A stretch of DNA of 64,000 bases from an uncultured Acidimicrobiales bacterium (GTDB lineage Bacteria > Actinomycetota > Acidimicrobiia > Acidimicrobiales > SZUA-35). The position numbers and the translations under genes are program-made. Below, piece by piece: positions 48,196-57,420 of the stretch (positions within the stretch are counted from its first letter, which is position 1; each line of letters begins with the position of its first letter). The notes beneath the pieces were generated by a model. It was given only the letters and a program-made list of their open reading frames with translations. It had not been told where the DNA came from and ran no database searches. The DNA lies in the NCBI GenBank assembly GCA_938002965.1, contig CALKZY010000001.1, positions 1 to 64,000 on the forward strand, in the 5' to 3' direction.

Positions 48196-48774
48196 GTGAG
48201 CAACGAGACCTCTACCGGCGGCGACAACCCAGCTGACGACACGGCTGCATGGAAGAAGGCCGTGTCAAGTGTGGACGACACGGTCGACTCCTGGTTCACG
48301 CCATTGCGGGGCAAACGCCAAGTTGACCGGATTTTCTACTTGGCCAGTGAGGGCGCTGACTACTCCAAGGCATGGCATGCTATCAACCTGCTCATGGCCC
48401 TGGCCATGCCGTCTCGGCGGCACCACGCCGTACGGCTGGCCGTCTCATTGGGAGTGGAGTCAGCGTTCGTTAACGGCCTACTCAAGAGTGTGTTCGAACG
48501 GGAGAGGCCGCCCCTGCTCCCAGACGCAGCTTTCGACGTGCGCCGGCCCAAGACGAAGAGTTTTCCCAGCGGTCACGCCAGCTCAGCCACGTTGACCGCT
48601 GTTTTGTTATCAGATGCCATGCCTCGCGGGCGGCGGTTGTGGTGGCTGCTGGCTGCCATTGTGTCGGCCAGCCGGGTACACAACCGAATGCATCACCCAT
48701 CAGACGTTGCCGCCGGGTTAGCAGTAGGTACGTTCATGGGCCGACTGATAAAGCGCTGGTTCCCACTCCCCTGA
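48196..48774 (+). CDS. PAP2 superfamily membrane phosphatase
   Basis: A 192-residue membrane phosphatase. The three PAP2 motifs are present: KSVFERERP (K-x6-R-P, about 96-104), SFPSGHAS (PSGH, about 123-130) and SRVHNRMHHPSDV (S-R-x5-H-x3-D, about 162-174), giving the phospho-His mechanism. It likely dephosphorylates a lipid phosphate such as phosphatidate or a polyprenyl pyrophosphate. Start is GTG. Few helices are strongly hydrophobic, as usual for the short members. Confidence 0.9.
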   Translation: MSNETSTGGDNPADDTAAWKKAVSSVDDTVDSWFTPLRGKRQVDRIFYLASEGADYSKAWHAINLLMALAMPSRRHHAVRLAVSLGVESAFVNGLLKSVFERERPPLLPDAAFDVRRPKTKSFPSGHASSATLTAVLLSDAMPRGRRLWWLLAAIVSASRVHNRMHHPSDVAAGLAVGTFMGRLIKRWFPLP

Positions 48775-48805
48775 CCAGCGACTTCGGTCGGACTAGCATT
48801 GGTTC

Positions 48806-49195
48806 ATGAACCCCGAAGAGATGAACCTCGGTGCCTTTTCAATCAGCCTGGCGGTCGAGAATCTGACTCGTTCGATGGCCTTCTACCGGGCTCTGGGTTT
48901 CGAGCCCACCGGCGGTGACCAGGAGTCGTGGGCCATCATGGTCAACGGCCAAACAGTCATCGGACTCTTCCAAGCCATGTTTGATAACAACATCTTGACG
49001 TTCAACCCAGGGTGGCAGGGGGCAGGACAGCCTGTCGATGGGAACTTCACTGACGTCAGGGAACTCAAAGAAACACTCGAAGCAGCGGGAATTCCCGTTG
49101 TTTCCGAAACCACCTCGGAGACGCCATCAGGCCCCGCCAGCTTTACCGTCGTTGACCCTGACGGCAACACCATCTTGGTTGACCAGCATGTCTGA
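48806..49195 (+). CDS. VOC (glyoxalase/bleomycin-resistance) family protein
   Basis: A 129-residue VOC-fold protein: LAVENLTRSMAFYRALGFEPTGGD at the start and FTVVDPDGNTILVDQH at the end are the paired beta-alpha-beta-beta-beta units. The usual first metal His is not clear (SISLAVEN rather than HxxxxV), so it may not be a metal glyoxalase. No substrate can be assigned. ATG start, 31 bases after the PAP2 stop. Confidence 0.83.
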   Translation: MNPEEMNLGAFSISLAVENLTRSMAFYRALGFEPTGGDQESWAIMVNGQTVIGLFQAMFDNNILTFNPGWQGAGQPVDGNFTDVRELKETLEAAGIPVVSETTSETPSGPASFTVVDPDGNTILVDQHV

Positions 49196-49248
49196 TCGAT
49201 ATGTTGACGTCGGCCACGACCAAATGGCCGAGAACGACGTCTTCAGGC

Positions 49249-49428
49249 CTACTGCAGCTGCTTTGCTTTCTCGCTGAGCAGCATCCTCACGTCGAGGAGC
49301 AGATCCGTGACCTCGGAGGCCGATACCAGATTCCGCTCAGTGAGTCCTCCCAGACGCTCATCGATGAGAGCCACAGCCTCATCGAGTGTGGTCAATTGGG
49401 ACTCATCTAGTTGTTCGAGTTCGGTCAC
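49249..49428 (-). CDS. Small acidic helical protein, unknown
   Basis: A 59-residue acidic, Leu/Glu-rich, probably all-helical protein (VTELEQLDESQLTTLDEAVALIDERL...). AAGGAG four to five bases before the GTG at 49428 is one of the strongest ribosome sites in the window and fixes the start there, rather than at an ATG at 49503 that would add a Ser/Gly/Arg-rich tail. I do not recognise it. Confidence 0.6.
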   Translation of the reverse strand: MTELEQLDESQLTTLDEAVALIDERLGGLTERNLVSASEVTDLLLDVRMLLSEKAKQLQ

Positions 49429-49810
49429 AGGTCTCCTTGTACCGCCGGTCGATCTTGTGGGTACTTCACCACTACTCCGGTTGGAGTCTTGGGGCCCTGA
49501 CATCGTTTACAACCTCAATTTCGTCCCCGCCATTCCATCATCGATCACCTACTCTAGGTCGTTTCCGCGATGGTCCGAGCAGCGGCGCATTGACGGCGTG
49601 GCTGTTGAGATGTCGTCACTGTAACTCACTTCGTCACAAGGGTCACTTCAGTTTCAAAAAAGGGGCAGTACGACCCGAACCGACGTGTGAAAGATGTCTA
49701 CTCGCTCCCGACCGACCTGTACTGCCGCCAACCCACGTTCCACTGCCGGTAGTACGAGAAATCCCCCGAGAATCCGTGTGATCGGGCCCTCACCGTGTAA
49801 ACCTGGGGCC
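49429..49810. other. 382-base intergenic region with GGCAGTAC-type inverted repeats
   Basis: Between the small helical gene and the HerA-like gene. GGCAGTAC (49664-49671) is matched by GTACTGCC (49719-49726) and, with one mismatch, followed by an inverted copy GGTAGTAC (49748-49755). The region also holds the promoters of the two divergent genes. The frame of the downstream gene stays open to 49694, but that part is not protein-like. Confidence 0.4.
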
Positions 49811-52246
49811 ATGGCACGACCTGCAGGGCATCTTCTTATTGGCGAACAGATAGACCCCGGTTCCGGTGATAGGACGGGCGACTCAGTTCTTCTAGATAGT
49901 GGCGATCTCACCACCCACGGCGTCATCGTCGGCATGACGGGTTCCGGCAAGACCGGTATGGGCGTGGTCATGTTGGAGGAGGCCCTCCTCAACAACATTC
50001 CTGTTCTAGCGCTGGACCCCAAGGGGGATCTCGCCAACCTGTGTTTGACATTCCCCAACCTGGCCGGTGCCGACTTCGAACCCTGGGTTGATGAAGGCAC
50101 GGCCAGGGTCGAACAAAAGACCGTGACCGAACTGGCCCAGTCCACTGCCGACCTTTGGAGTTCCGGGCTTGCCTCTTGGGGTATGGGCGGGGCCGACGTT
50201 TCCCAGCTTCAGCAAGCGGCGAAGCCCATCGTGTACACCCCCGGCTCCGACGCCGGAGTTCCCTTGGACGTGCTAGGTCGCCTCAGCGTTCCGGCAACCG
50301 ACGACCCGGCGGCCCGCCAAGACGAGATCGACTCGACCGTCAGCGGAATCCTCAGCCTGATCGGCGTCGAAAGCGACCCGCTGTCGGGGCGTGAACATAT
50401 CCTGTTGGCCAACCTCATCGCCCGGGCCTGGGACGCAGGAACCGACCTGGACCTGCCGACGCTGCTGGCCCAGCTCCTGGATCCGCCGATCCGCAAGCTC
50501 GGAGTGTTGGAACTCGACAGCTTCTTCCCGGCCAAAGACCGTCAGGCTCTGGCCATGAAGCTGAACGGCCTGCTGGCCTCCCCCAGCTTCGCCGCCTGGT
50601 CCCAAGGCGCTGCGCTCGACATTCAACAGATGCTGTGGGACCCATCGGGCAGTCCTCGGGCCGCTGTGGTCGCCTTGAACCATCTTGAGGAATCAGAGCG
50701 CCAGTTCGCCATCACCTTGGTGTTGTCCAAGCTCATCAGCTGGATGCGCTCTCAATCAGGCACCGGACAGCTTCGAGTTCTGGTCTACATCGACGAGGTC
50801 ATGGGTCTGGCGCCACCGAACGGTAACCCACCGACGAAGAAGCCCATCTTGACCCTCCTTAAGCAGGCCAGGGCCTTCGGCGTCGGTCTCGTGCTATCCA
50901 CTCAGAACCCGGTGGATCTCGACTACAAGGCCATCAGCAACGCCGGCACCTGGCTAATAGGTAGGCTGCAGACCGAACAGGATAAGAATCGCCTGGTTGA
51001 CGGGTTACGCACAGCCGATGGTTCAACCGACGTGGGCGAGCTGCAGGACATCATCTCCAGCCTGGGCAAGCGTCAATTCCTGCTACGAACCACCAAGTCG
51101 TCCACTATGCCTGTGCTGACCTCTCGCTGGGCGCTCAGCTACCTGGCCGGACCGCTGACCAGGAATCAGCTCGGCACACTCATGGCCGACCATAAAGCGG
51201 CTCTCGGTACAGGTGAACCTGCAGCCGGAACGGCGCCAGCTGCCCAGGCGGCCACGCCAACCGGTGCCGCCGCCTCAGCGGCACCAGCTTCCAACCTGGC
51301 CGACGACGAATCCTCGGTTGCCCCCGACGTACCCGATTCACTACCGGTTCGATACGTGACGGCGGGTACTCCATGGCTGACCGATCTCGACCTTGGCGCC
51401 GATCCATCATCCGACCGACTACAAGCCGTCCTGGCCGCTCGGGTCAACCTGCTCTTTGACGAGCGGGCAGCCGATCTCCGTCATTCCGAGGAGTGGGAGG
51501 CCATCGTCCCGCTCACCGGTGACCGAATCGACATGGACGAAAGAATCAACGTCGACTTCGACGACCGGGACTTCACCTCAACTGCACCCGACGGCGCCAT
51601 CTATGTTCTTCCCCCGTTCGAGATTTCAGCTAGCGGGGTCCGTTCAGCCCAAGCCAATCTCAAGTCGATGCTGGTGGCCGACGAGACGATCGAACTGATG
51701 AAGAATCCTGAGCTCAAGCTGTGGTCTCGACCAGGCGAGTCTGCCGACGACTTCGCCGCCCGTTGTCGTGAGGCGGCCGATGACGAAGCTGACGCGGAAA
51801 CGGGCAAGATTCGGGATCGGCTTGAGAAGAAGCAGGCCACCATCGAGGCCGCGCTGGCCAAAGCCGAGGACCGAGTGGAAGAACTCGACGTACAGGCAGA
51901 TGGCCGACGCAACGCACAACTGGTCGACATCGGCACCTCGGTGCTGGGTGGGCTCCTGGGGGGACGGAGCCGGACGCGTGGCCTAGCAACTGCTGCCCGC
52001 CGGATGTCCAGTAGCAGCCGCCAGAAGGCCTCAACCGAAGCCCGACTCGACAGCGCCCGCAATCGGGTGGCCGAGAAGATCGACGATCTCGACGAGCTGG
52101 AGATGGAGCTGCAAGAGGCAGTACTGGAGATCGACGCCGAGTGGCTTGAGAAGTCGCAAGCCATCGAGACAGTCCAGGTTCCGTTGGAGAAGACGGACAT
52201 TTCTGTCGAGGACTTGATGCTGGTCTGGATTCCGGTCCGCCGCTAG
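49811..52246 (+). CDS. HerA-like/DUF87-type ATP-binding protein with C-terminal coiled coil
   Basis: An 811-residue ATPase. GMTGSGKTGMGVVMLEEAL at 41-59 is Walker A, PVLALDPKGDLANLCL is the typical following strand, LRVLVYIDEVMGLAPP is Walker B, and LSTQNPVDLDYKAISNAGTWLIGRLQTEQDK is the sensor/Arg region of the HerA/FtsK-type ATPases. After about 480 there is an Ala-rich linker and a beta-rich region, then a coiled coil (about 660-780) rich in Glu/Lys/Arg with a Gly-rich break. HerA relatives move DNA; the partner nuclease is not here. Start at the ATG at 49811. Confidence 0.85.
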   Translation: MARPAGHLLIGEQIDPGSGDRTGDSVLLDSGDLTTHGVIVGMTGSGKTGMGVVMLEEALLNNIPVLALDPKGDLANLCLTFPNLAGADFEPWVDEGTARVEQKTVTELAQSTADLWSSGLASWGMGGADVSQLQQAAKPIVYTPGSDAGVPLDVLGRLSVPATDDPAARQDEIDSTVSGILSLIGVESDPLSGREHILLANLIARAWDAGTDLDLPTLLAQLLDPPIRKLGVLELDSFFPAKDRQALAMKLNGLLASPSFAAWSQGAALDIQQMLWDPSGSPRAAVVALNHLEESERQFAITLVLSKLISWMRSQSGTGQLRVLVYIDEVMGLAPPNGNPPTKKPILTLLKQARAFGVGLVLSTQNPVDLDYKAISNAGTWLIGRLQTEQDKNRLVDGLRTADGSTDVGELQDIISSLGKRQFLLRTTKSSTMPVLTSRWALSYLAGPLTRNQLGTLMADHKAALGTGEPAAGTAPAAQAATPTGAAASAAPASNLADDESSVAPDVPDSLPVRYVTAGTPWLTDLDLGADPSSDRLQAVLAARVNLLFDERAADLRHSEEWEAIVPLTGDRIDMDERINVDFDDRDFTSTAPDGAIYVLPPFEISASGVRSAQANLKSMLVADETIELMKNPELKLWSRPGESADDFAARCREAADDEADAETGKIRDRLEKKQATIEAALAKAEDRVEELDVQADGRRNAQLVDIGTSVLGGLLGGRSRTRGLATAARRMSSSSRQKASTEARLDSARNRVAEKIDDLDELEMELQEAVLEIDAEWLEKSQAIETVQVPLEKTDISVEDLMLVWIPVRR

Positions 52247-52380
52247 CCGCGACCTGGCCTGAGCCAAAACCACTCGATAGAATCGTATGTTGGCCGATTG
52301 AATGCAGGTATCGGTCGTCGATCGGTCCGGGATCTTCCTGGCGCGCATCGACACGCAACAGGCTAGGAAAGCGTGGGCAT

Positions 52381-53454
52381 GTGAGCCTCAATAATCTTCG
52401 GGTCGGGCTGACCTTCGACGACGTTCTGCTGGTTCCGCAGCGGTCCGCCATTCGATCCCGCAAAGACGTCTCGGTGGCCAGTCTGCTGACTAAGAACCTT
52501 GAACTGGATATTCCGATCGTCGGAGCCAACATGGACACCGTCTGTGAGACGGACATGGCGGTGGCGCTGGCGCAACTGGGTGGCATTGGCATCATTCACC
52601 GCTTCATGCCTCCAGAACTGCAGGCCGACATGGTCGGCAAGGTCAAGGCCGAAGACCTCCGCGTAGGCGCTGCCATCGGTACCGACGGCGACGCGGTAGA
52701 TCGCAGCGTCGATCTGGCCGAATCAGGCGTTGACGTGCTCGTACTGGACATCGCCCATGGTCACGCCCAACATGCAGTTGATCTGTTGACCGATTTGAAA
52801 AAGCGGCTACCAAACGTGGACGTGATCGCAGGCAATGTGGCTACACGGGCCGGGGCTGAAGACCTGGTGGCCGCCGGTGCCGATGGCATCAAGGTTGGGG
52901 TGGGGCCGGGCGGCGTCTGCACCACCCGACTAGTGGCCGGGGTCGGAGTGCCTCAGCTCACCGCCATCGCCGACTGCGCAGGCACTCCCCTGTTCGATGG
53001 TGACGGGCGACTTGTTCCCGTCATCGCCGATGGAGGCATTCGAGGATCGGGCGACATTGCCAAGGCACTGGGTGCAGGGGCCAGCACCGTGATGATCGGC
53101 AGTCTTTTCGCCGGCACCAAAGAGAGCCCGGGCGAGGTGGAACAGTCGCCGACCGGCCTGGTTAAGCGAGTTCGTGGAATGGCGTCGTTCGAAGCGTTAG
53201 AGGCCCGCGCCCACCGCCAGGGTGAGCCGGTCGACCGGGAGTATTTCGAGCAGCGAGCGCCGGAAGGTGTGGAGGGAACTGTGCCCTACCGCGGTTCGGT
53301 GATCAAGGTGGTGGCCAGAATGGTGGCCGGGCTTCGCTCGGGTATGAGCTACAGCAACGCCACCACTGTTGGCGAGTTCTGGGAAAACGCCGAGTTCATC
53401 CAGATCACCGGCAACGGGGGCCGGGAGAACCAGCCTCACGCCACTCTTAACTAG
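52381..53454 (+). CDS. IMP dehydrogenase/GMP reductase family protein lacking CBS domains
   Basis: A 357-residue TIM barrel of the IMPDH/GMPR family. [18 protein letters not shown] at the N-terminus, [19 protein letters not shown] and [14 protein letters not shown]2-AGVGVPQ (catalytic Cys at about 180) are clear. It goes directly from barrel strand 2 to 3 without the ~120-residue CBS pair of typical GuaB. The region [21 protein letters not shown] lacks a clear adjacent Arg-Tyr pair of IMPDH, so GMP reductase activity is a real alternative. GTG start. Confidence 0.85.
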   Translation: MSLNNLRVGLTFDDVLLVPQRSAIRSRKDVSVASLLTKNLELDIPIVGANMDTVCETDMAVALAQLGGIGIIHRFMPPELQADMVGKVKAEDLRVGAAIGTDGDAVDRSVDLAESGVDVLVLDIAHGHAQHAVDLLTDLKKRLPNVDVIAGNVATRAGAEDLVAAGADGIKVGVGPGGVCTTRLVAGVGVPQLTAIADCAGTPLFDGDGRLVPVIADGGIRGSGDIAKALGAGASTVMIGSLFAGTKESPGEVEQSPTGLVKRVRGMASFEALEARAHRQGEPVDREYFEQRAPEGVEGTVPYRGSVIKVVARMVAGLRSGMSYSNATTVGEFWENAEFIQITGNGGRENQPHATLN

Positions 53455-53481
53455 TCCAACGGGGACTGGCTGATGGCGGTC

Positions 53482-54432
53482 TCAGTAGCCTCGCGTGCGG
53501 TCGACTAGCGGATAGGCCCGCTCGCCTTGACGTAACCGTGTGACGTTGGCGGCGATCACTCTCGAAGCGCTGGAAATCAGTGTGGCGCCTGCAGTGTGCC
53601 CAGTCAGTACGACCTTGGGGTGGTCGAACAGCGGCGAGGCCCGCAACGGCGGCTCAGGGGCTGTCACATCAAGCACGGCCTGGCCCGGTCGGCTTTTCCG
53701 CAACGCCACCGCCAAGTCGTACTCGTCAACCACCGTGCCCCGACCGATATTGACGAAAAGCGCTCCGGGCTGGAACGCGGCCAGGAGCTCGGGGCTGAGC
53801 AAGCCGGCCGTGTCAGCGGTGTTGGGCAGCACGTTGATTACGGCCCGACTAGCACCCAGAAAGTCCGTTAGTTCCTCAGCGCCGACAAATCGCGACGGCT
53901 CGTCACTTGCCTCTTTCCTGGTGCGTGTCGGCGCTGTTCGGCTCCATGCATTGACGGGATAGCCAATATCGGCGAATGCTCGGCCGATCCGGCTTCCAAT
54001 GGTCCCGTAGCCGAGAATGCCGACCGGGTAGTCCTCAGCCGGAGTGTAAGGCGGCTGCTCAAACCGGTGCTGGCGCTGTAGTTCTTCCATCTGATCGAAC
54101 GAGCGTTGGAAGTGCAGCACCCAATGCAGCGCGTAGGCCGCCATCTCGTCGGCCATTGCCGGATCAACCAAGCGAACGACGTCCACGTCGGCCAGCATCG
54201 GGTGCTCGGCCAGCGCCTTCCATTGGTCCACACCGGCCCCAAGCGAAAAGACGGCTTCAAGGTTGCTAAAGGCTGCCAAGTCATCGGCTGACATCGACCA
54301 AGCCAAAACGAACTCCACCTCCGAGGTCGAGCCGACATCGGGCCACAGGTGAAGACGCTCGTCCGGTAGCAACGCTTTCAACGCCGACATCCACTGCTCG
54401 GCCCGGGAGAACGGATTTACTACAATCGACAT
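53482..54432 (-). CDS. D-2-hydroxyacid dehydrogenase, glyoxylate/hydroxypyruvate reductase A-like
   Basis: A 316-residue NAD(P)H-dependent enzyme. VGILGYGTIGSRIGRAFADIGYPVNAWSRT is the cofactor loop with an NADPH-like SRT, VINVLPNTADTAGLLSPELL and FVNIGRGTVVDEYDL contain the substrate Arg region, DVTAPEPP the catalytic Glu and LTGHTAGAT the catalytic His. The short N-terminal domain starting MSIVVNPF resembles GhrA. It could reduce glyoxylate made by the malyl-CoA lyase pair upstream. ATG at 54432 has GAGAGG upstream. Confidence 0.88.
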   Translation of the reverse strand: MSIVVNPFSRAEQWMSALKALLPDERLHLWPDVGSTSEVEFVLAWSMSADDLAAFSNLEAVFSLGAGVDQWKALAEHPMLADVDVVRLVDPAMADEMAAYALHWVLHFQRSFDQMEELQRQHRFEQPPYTPAEDYPVGILGYGTIGSRIGRAFADIGYPVNAWSRTAPTRTRKEASDEPSRFVGAEELTDFLGASRAVINVLPNTADTAGLLSPELLAAFQPGALFVNIGRGTVVDEYDLAVALRKSRPGQAVLDVTAPEPPLRASPLFDHPKVVLTGHTAGATLISSASRVIAANVTRLRQGERAYPLVDRTRGY

Positions 54433-54562
54433 CGGGCGCCTCTCGAACTCTCGCCTGTCACGGCGTCAGACTACACGGCCCATCGCCGGACAACCGATCA
54501 ACCTTGTAGAGATCGAGGCCTCGACCACCTCGATGGTGGTCTCGGTGAACTGAACATCGAAG

Positions 54563-55552
54563 CTATCGGGGGGCCAGATCAATCATGGCTTGAATCTGAT
54601 CGACGCCGGCAAACCCCATTACCGCCAGGGCCGGGGTGTCAACGCCGTTGGCCCGGTACCGCTCAATGTGTTCCCGGCACTGCTCAGCGGAGCCGTGGAT
54701 GATCAGTTCATCAACTACCTGATCGGGGATGGCGGTCACTGCGGCCTTGCGGTCTCCGGCCGCCCAGGCATCCCACATCGGCTTTAGTAGCTCTGACCTT
54801 CCGAGCCACTGGTGGAAGGCGGCGTACACCGGGACGGTCAGGTAGGCGGCGATGGCGAACTTGGCCTCAGCCAGTACCCGGTCACGGTCTTCGCTGGGAC
54901 AGACGAACAGTCGGGCAACGATCTCCCTGGGCTTTCCGCCTGACGCCTCGTGCACGATCGGGGCCACAGTGGAGACGTCATCGGCCGACAACCAGTTGAT
55001 AATGGCGCCGTCAGCCTCTCGACCGGCCATCTTCAGCATTTGCTCTCGCAGTGCCGCCACCAGGATTGGGGGCTGATGTTCGGGGACCGCAGTGAGCCGG
55101 AATCCTTTGACCGAGAACGTCTCGTAGTCCTCGGTTACCTTTTCTCCCCCCAGAGACGCCTTCAAGAAACGCACCGTGTCACGAGTGCGGTGATAGGGCC
55201 GATCGAAGTCGATTCCGTTCCATCGCTCGACAATCACATTAGATGACGATCCGACGCCCATTACGAACCGGCCCGGGGCGGCATCGGCCAGTGATGCCGC
55301 ACTCTGGGCCATCAGCGCGGGACCGCGGGTGTACGCCGGGACGATGGCGGTTCCGAGGCGAAGCTCCGGAGCCCAGGCCGCCGCCAGAGACAATGGGGTG
55401 AAACCATCTGCCCCATTGGCTTCGGCGCTCCAGATGTCGGTGTAACCGAGATCCACCATCTGCCGGTACAGATCCTGGTGCTGGTGTAGTGCGATACCGC
55501 CGAAAGGGACGGTTATCCCGTATCGGGGCTGGGCGTTGGTGTTGTCGGCCAT
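54563..55552 (-). CDS. LLM class F420-dependent oxidoreductase
   Basis: A 329-residue luciferase-like TIM barrel. YTDIWSAEANGADGFTPLSLAAAWAPELRLGTAIVPAYTRGPALMAQSAASLADAAPGRFVMGVGSSSNVIVERWNG follows the actinobacterial F420-type LLM pattern, and QPPILVAALREQMLKMAGREADGAI is the typical second half. Most such proteins in Actinobacteria use F420, some use FMN; the cofactor cannot be settled from sequence. Substrate unknown. ATG start. Confidence 0.87.
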   Translation of the reverse strand: MADNTNAQPRYGITVPFGGIALHQHQDLYRQMVDLGYTDIWSAEANGADGFTPLSLAAAWAPELRLGTAIVPAYTRGPALMAQSAASLADAAPGRFVMGVGSSSNVIVERWNGIDFDRPYHRTRDTVRFLKASLGGEKVTEDYETFSVKGFRLTAVPEHQPPILVAALREQMLKMAGREADGAIINWLSADDVSTVAPIVHEASGGKPREIVARLFVCPSEDRDRVLAEAKFAIAAYLTVPVYAAFHQWLGRSELLKPMWDAWAAGDRKAAVTAIPDQVVDELIIHGSAEQCREHIERYRANGVDTPALAVMGFAGVDQIQAMIDLAPR

Positions 55553-55694
55553 GGGCTCAAGTATGACTGTTGAGGCACATCAACACCCTGAAATCCCCTT
55601 GTTTTGGCCACTCAAGGGCGATTTACCTGCTCTTTTTCACAACCTGCCCGTAAAAGCGGCTTCGTTGTCACACCGCTTGTTCATTATGGTCCAC

Positions 55695-55934
55695 ATGGCA
55701 AGCGCACAGCTACAGCTCATCTCCAGCCACACGAACTGGAAGCTTGATCGAGAAACAATCGAAGTCGGCCGGGCCGGCATCGCCAAAGCCCGTGCCGCCC
55801 TTGAGCTGGCACACGAACGGGCCGAAGCCCGCACGGTAACGGCGGAGCCGACCATGATCTCGGTCAGTGCCGGTGGCGGCTCAACGGCAACCCAGTTGGT
55901 CATCGAGCTTCCAGAGTTGGCTGCGGCCGCCTAG
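55695..55934 (+). CDS. Small hypothetical protein
   Basis: A 79-residue protein from the ATG at 55695 (MASAQLQLISSHTNWKLDRETIEVGRAG...). It has a helical middle (IAKARAALELAHERAEAR) and a beta-rich end with GGGSTATQLVIELP. The frame is open further upstream to 55536 but that part lacks protein-like character. A strong terminator follows at 56016, which supports real transcription. No family recognised. Confidence 0.6.
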   Translation: MASAQLQLISSHTNWKLDRETIEVGRAGIAKARAALELAHERAEARTVTAEPTMISVSAGGGSTATQLVIELPELAAAA

Positions 55935-56015
55935 GCGACCTACAGAACCCGCTCGGCGGGAAATGCGCATGGACCAGCCACGCCGACATGCGCAATCCTG
56001 AACCCCCAAAAGGGG

Positions 56016-56049
56016 AAAGGGCCCGGTTCCACTAGGAACCGGGCCCTTT
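56016..56049. terminator. Strong bidirectional intrinsic terminator
   Basis: AAAGGGCCCGGTTCC (56016-56030) pairs over all 15 bases with GGAACCGGGCCCTTT (56035-56049) around ACTA, and GTTATTT follows on the plus strand. A smaller CCCC-AAAA-GGGG hairpin (56004-56015) abuts it. It lies between the ends of the small hypothetical gene and pstS and can serve both. Confidence 0.93.
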
Positions 56050-56083
56050 GTTATTTGGTCTTCAGGTGACCTACTTCCAGGGG

Positions 56084-57145
56084 TTATCCCTTGGCTGATT
56101 CCCAGTTGGCCTGAACCTCAGCCAATTCGCCAGCCGGCAGCTCGACATAGCCGCTGTCACCGAAGGCCTTCGTGACCGACTCCGAGTAGGCATCGCCCAG
56201 GTAGTAGTCCACGTAGCCTGCCAAAGCGGGATTCTCATTGACTTTGGTATTGCTTACGTAGATGTACAGTGCACGGCTGACCGGGTAGCTGTTGTCAGCA
56301 ATGGTCTCGGCCGTCGGAAGAACACAATCGCCACCCGGTTTCTCGGAGATGGCCAATGCCTTCACTACATCGGCGTTGGCGTCAGCAAAGGCGAAGCCAA
56401 CCCAACCAAGACTTGATTCCGAACCAGTGATGCCTTCGACGATGACGTTGTCGTCGGCGTTGCCGGCAAAGTCCTGGCGGACGAATTGGCCGTCCTCACC
56501 TTCGTTCTCTTCGCCCAGCTCTTCAAGGACGATCTCAACGAGGCTGTCGTAGGTTCCAGACTCCGTTCCCGGAGCGGAGACATCAAGCGGGAGGTCCGGG
56601 TAGGGGGCAACATCCGAGCCAAGCTCAATGGCTAGGTCACTGGCGTCCGACCAATCGGCGTAGCCCTCGCTTTGGCCACCAAGCAGGGCGTACAGGTCCA
56701 CGAAGGAGAGGCACTCAACAGCGTTGTTGGGGTTGGTCATCACGGCAATGCCGTCGTTGGCCACTTTGATCTCGGTGAACTCGATGCCGTTGGCATCACA
56801 GTCTGCCGCCTCTGAGTCTTTGATGGCACGTGAGGCGTCTGAGATATCGGTTTCACCGGCACAGAACAGAGCGAACCCGTCACCGGTACCCGGCCCATCA
56901 ACGGTTACGACGGTGTCGGGACATACGTCCTCATACAACTCGGCAGCCCGACGACTAATAGGCTCAACGGTGGATGAGCCGGAGACGTTGATGCTGCCGA
57001 CAGCGCAACCCTCAGGCGCGCCCTCCTGGGCGGCTTCTCCGCCCGCTTCAACGCCATCCTGGGACGAATCCGTGGTGCAGGCTCCCGTGATCATAACGAG
57101 CCCGAGCAACAAAGCGAGCACTTTCGCTACGTGGTTCTTACTCAA
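56084..57145 (-). CDS. pstS: Phosphate ABC transporter substrate-binding lipoprotein PstS
   Basis: A 353-residue secreted lipoprotein that binds phosphate outside the membrane. The signal peptide ends in a lipobox (MITGAC, Cys at about 23). The mature part starts with an acidic Gly/Glu-rich stretch and then INVSGSSTVEPISRRAAELYED, the PstS phosphate-loop start, followed by GPGTGDGFALFCAGETDISDASR and later SAPGTESGTYDSLV. The start is TTG with GAGGAGAG upstream, a strong ribosome site. No pstC, pstA or pstB genes adjoin it. A strong terminator follows. Confidence 0.92.
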   Translation of the reverse strand: MSKNHVAKVLALLLGLVMITGACTTDSSQDGVEAGGEAAQEGAPEGCAVGSINVSGSSTVEPISRRAAELYEDVCPDTVVTVDGPGTGDGFALFCAGETDISDASRAIKDSEAADCDANGIEFTEIKVANDGIAVMTNPNNAVECLSFVDLYALLGGQSEGYADWSDASDLAIELGSDVAPYPDLPLDVSAPGTESGTYDSLVEIVLEELGEENEGEDGQFVRQDFAGNADDNVIVEGITGSESSLGWVGFAFADANADVVKALAISEKPGGDCVLPTAETIADNSYPVSRALYIYVSNTKVNENPALAGYVDYYLGDAYSESVTKAFGDSGYVELPAGELAEVQANWESAKG

Positions 57146-57420
57146 CGACTGACTCTCCTCTGGGTTCCGGGTGCAAGCCCGGCTTGTCTAACACTGCAAA
57201 CGTTAAAGTGAGCAGGTAACCGACGGCACGGTCTTACATGACCGCAAGGTAAACAACAAGAAAACAGTCGTTCCGATGGCGCTACGACTGGGCAGATCGA
57301 CATACGAGCATCGAAAACCATGCTGATGTCATCGGCCGAACCAGGCCAAACGTTACTTCCGAACTTCCCCTTCATCAGCTAGAGGCGATCCAACCGGAGC
57401 CGCCAAAAGGGAACGTTCGC

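Noticed and set aside
49694..49810. Extension of the HerA-like gene to 49694
   Set aside because: The added residues are Arg/Thr/Pro-rich with no resemblance, and the region contains inverted repeats; the ATG at 49811 begins the conserved part.
57142..57375. Minus-strand 77-codon frame upstream of pstS
   Set aside because: It overlaps the pstS ribosome site and promoter region and has no protein-like features.
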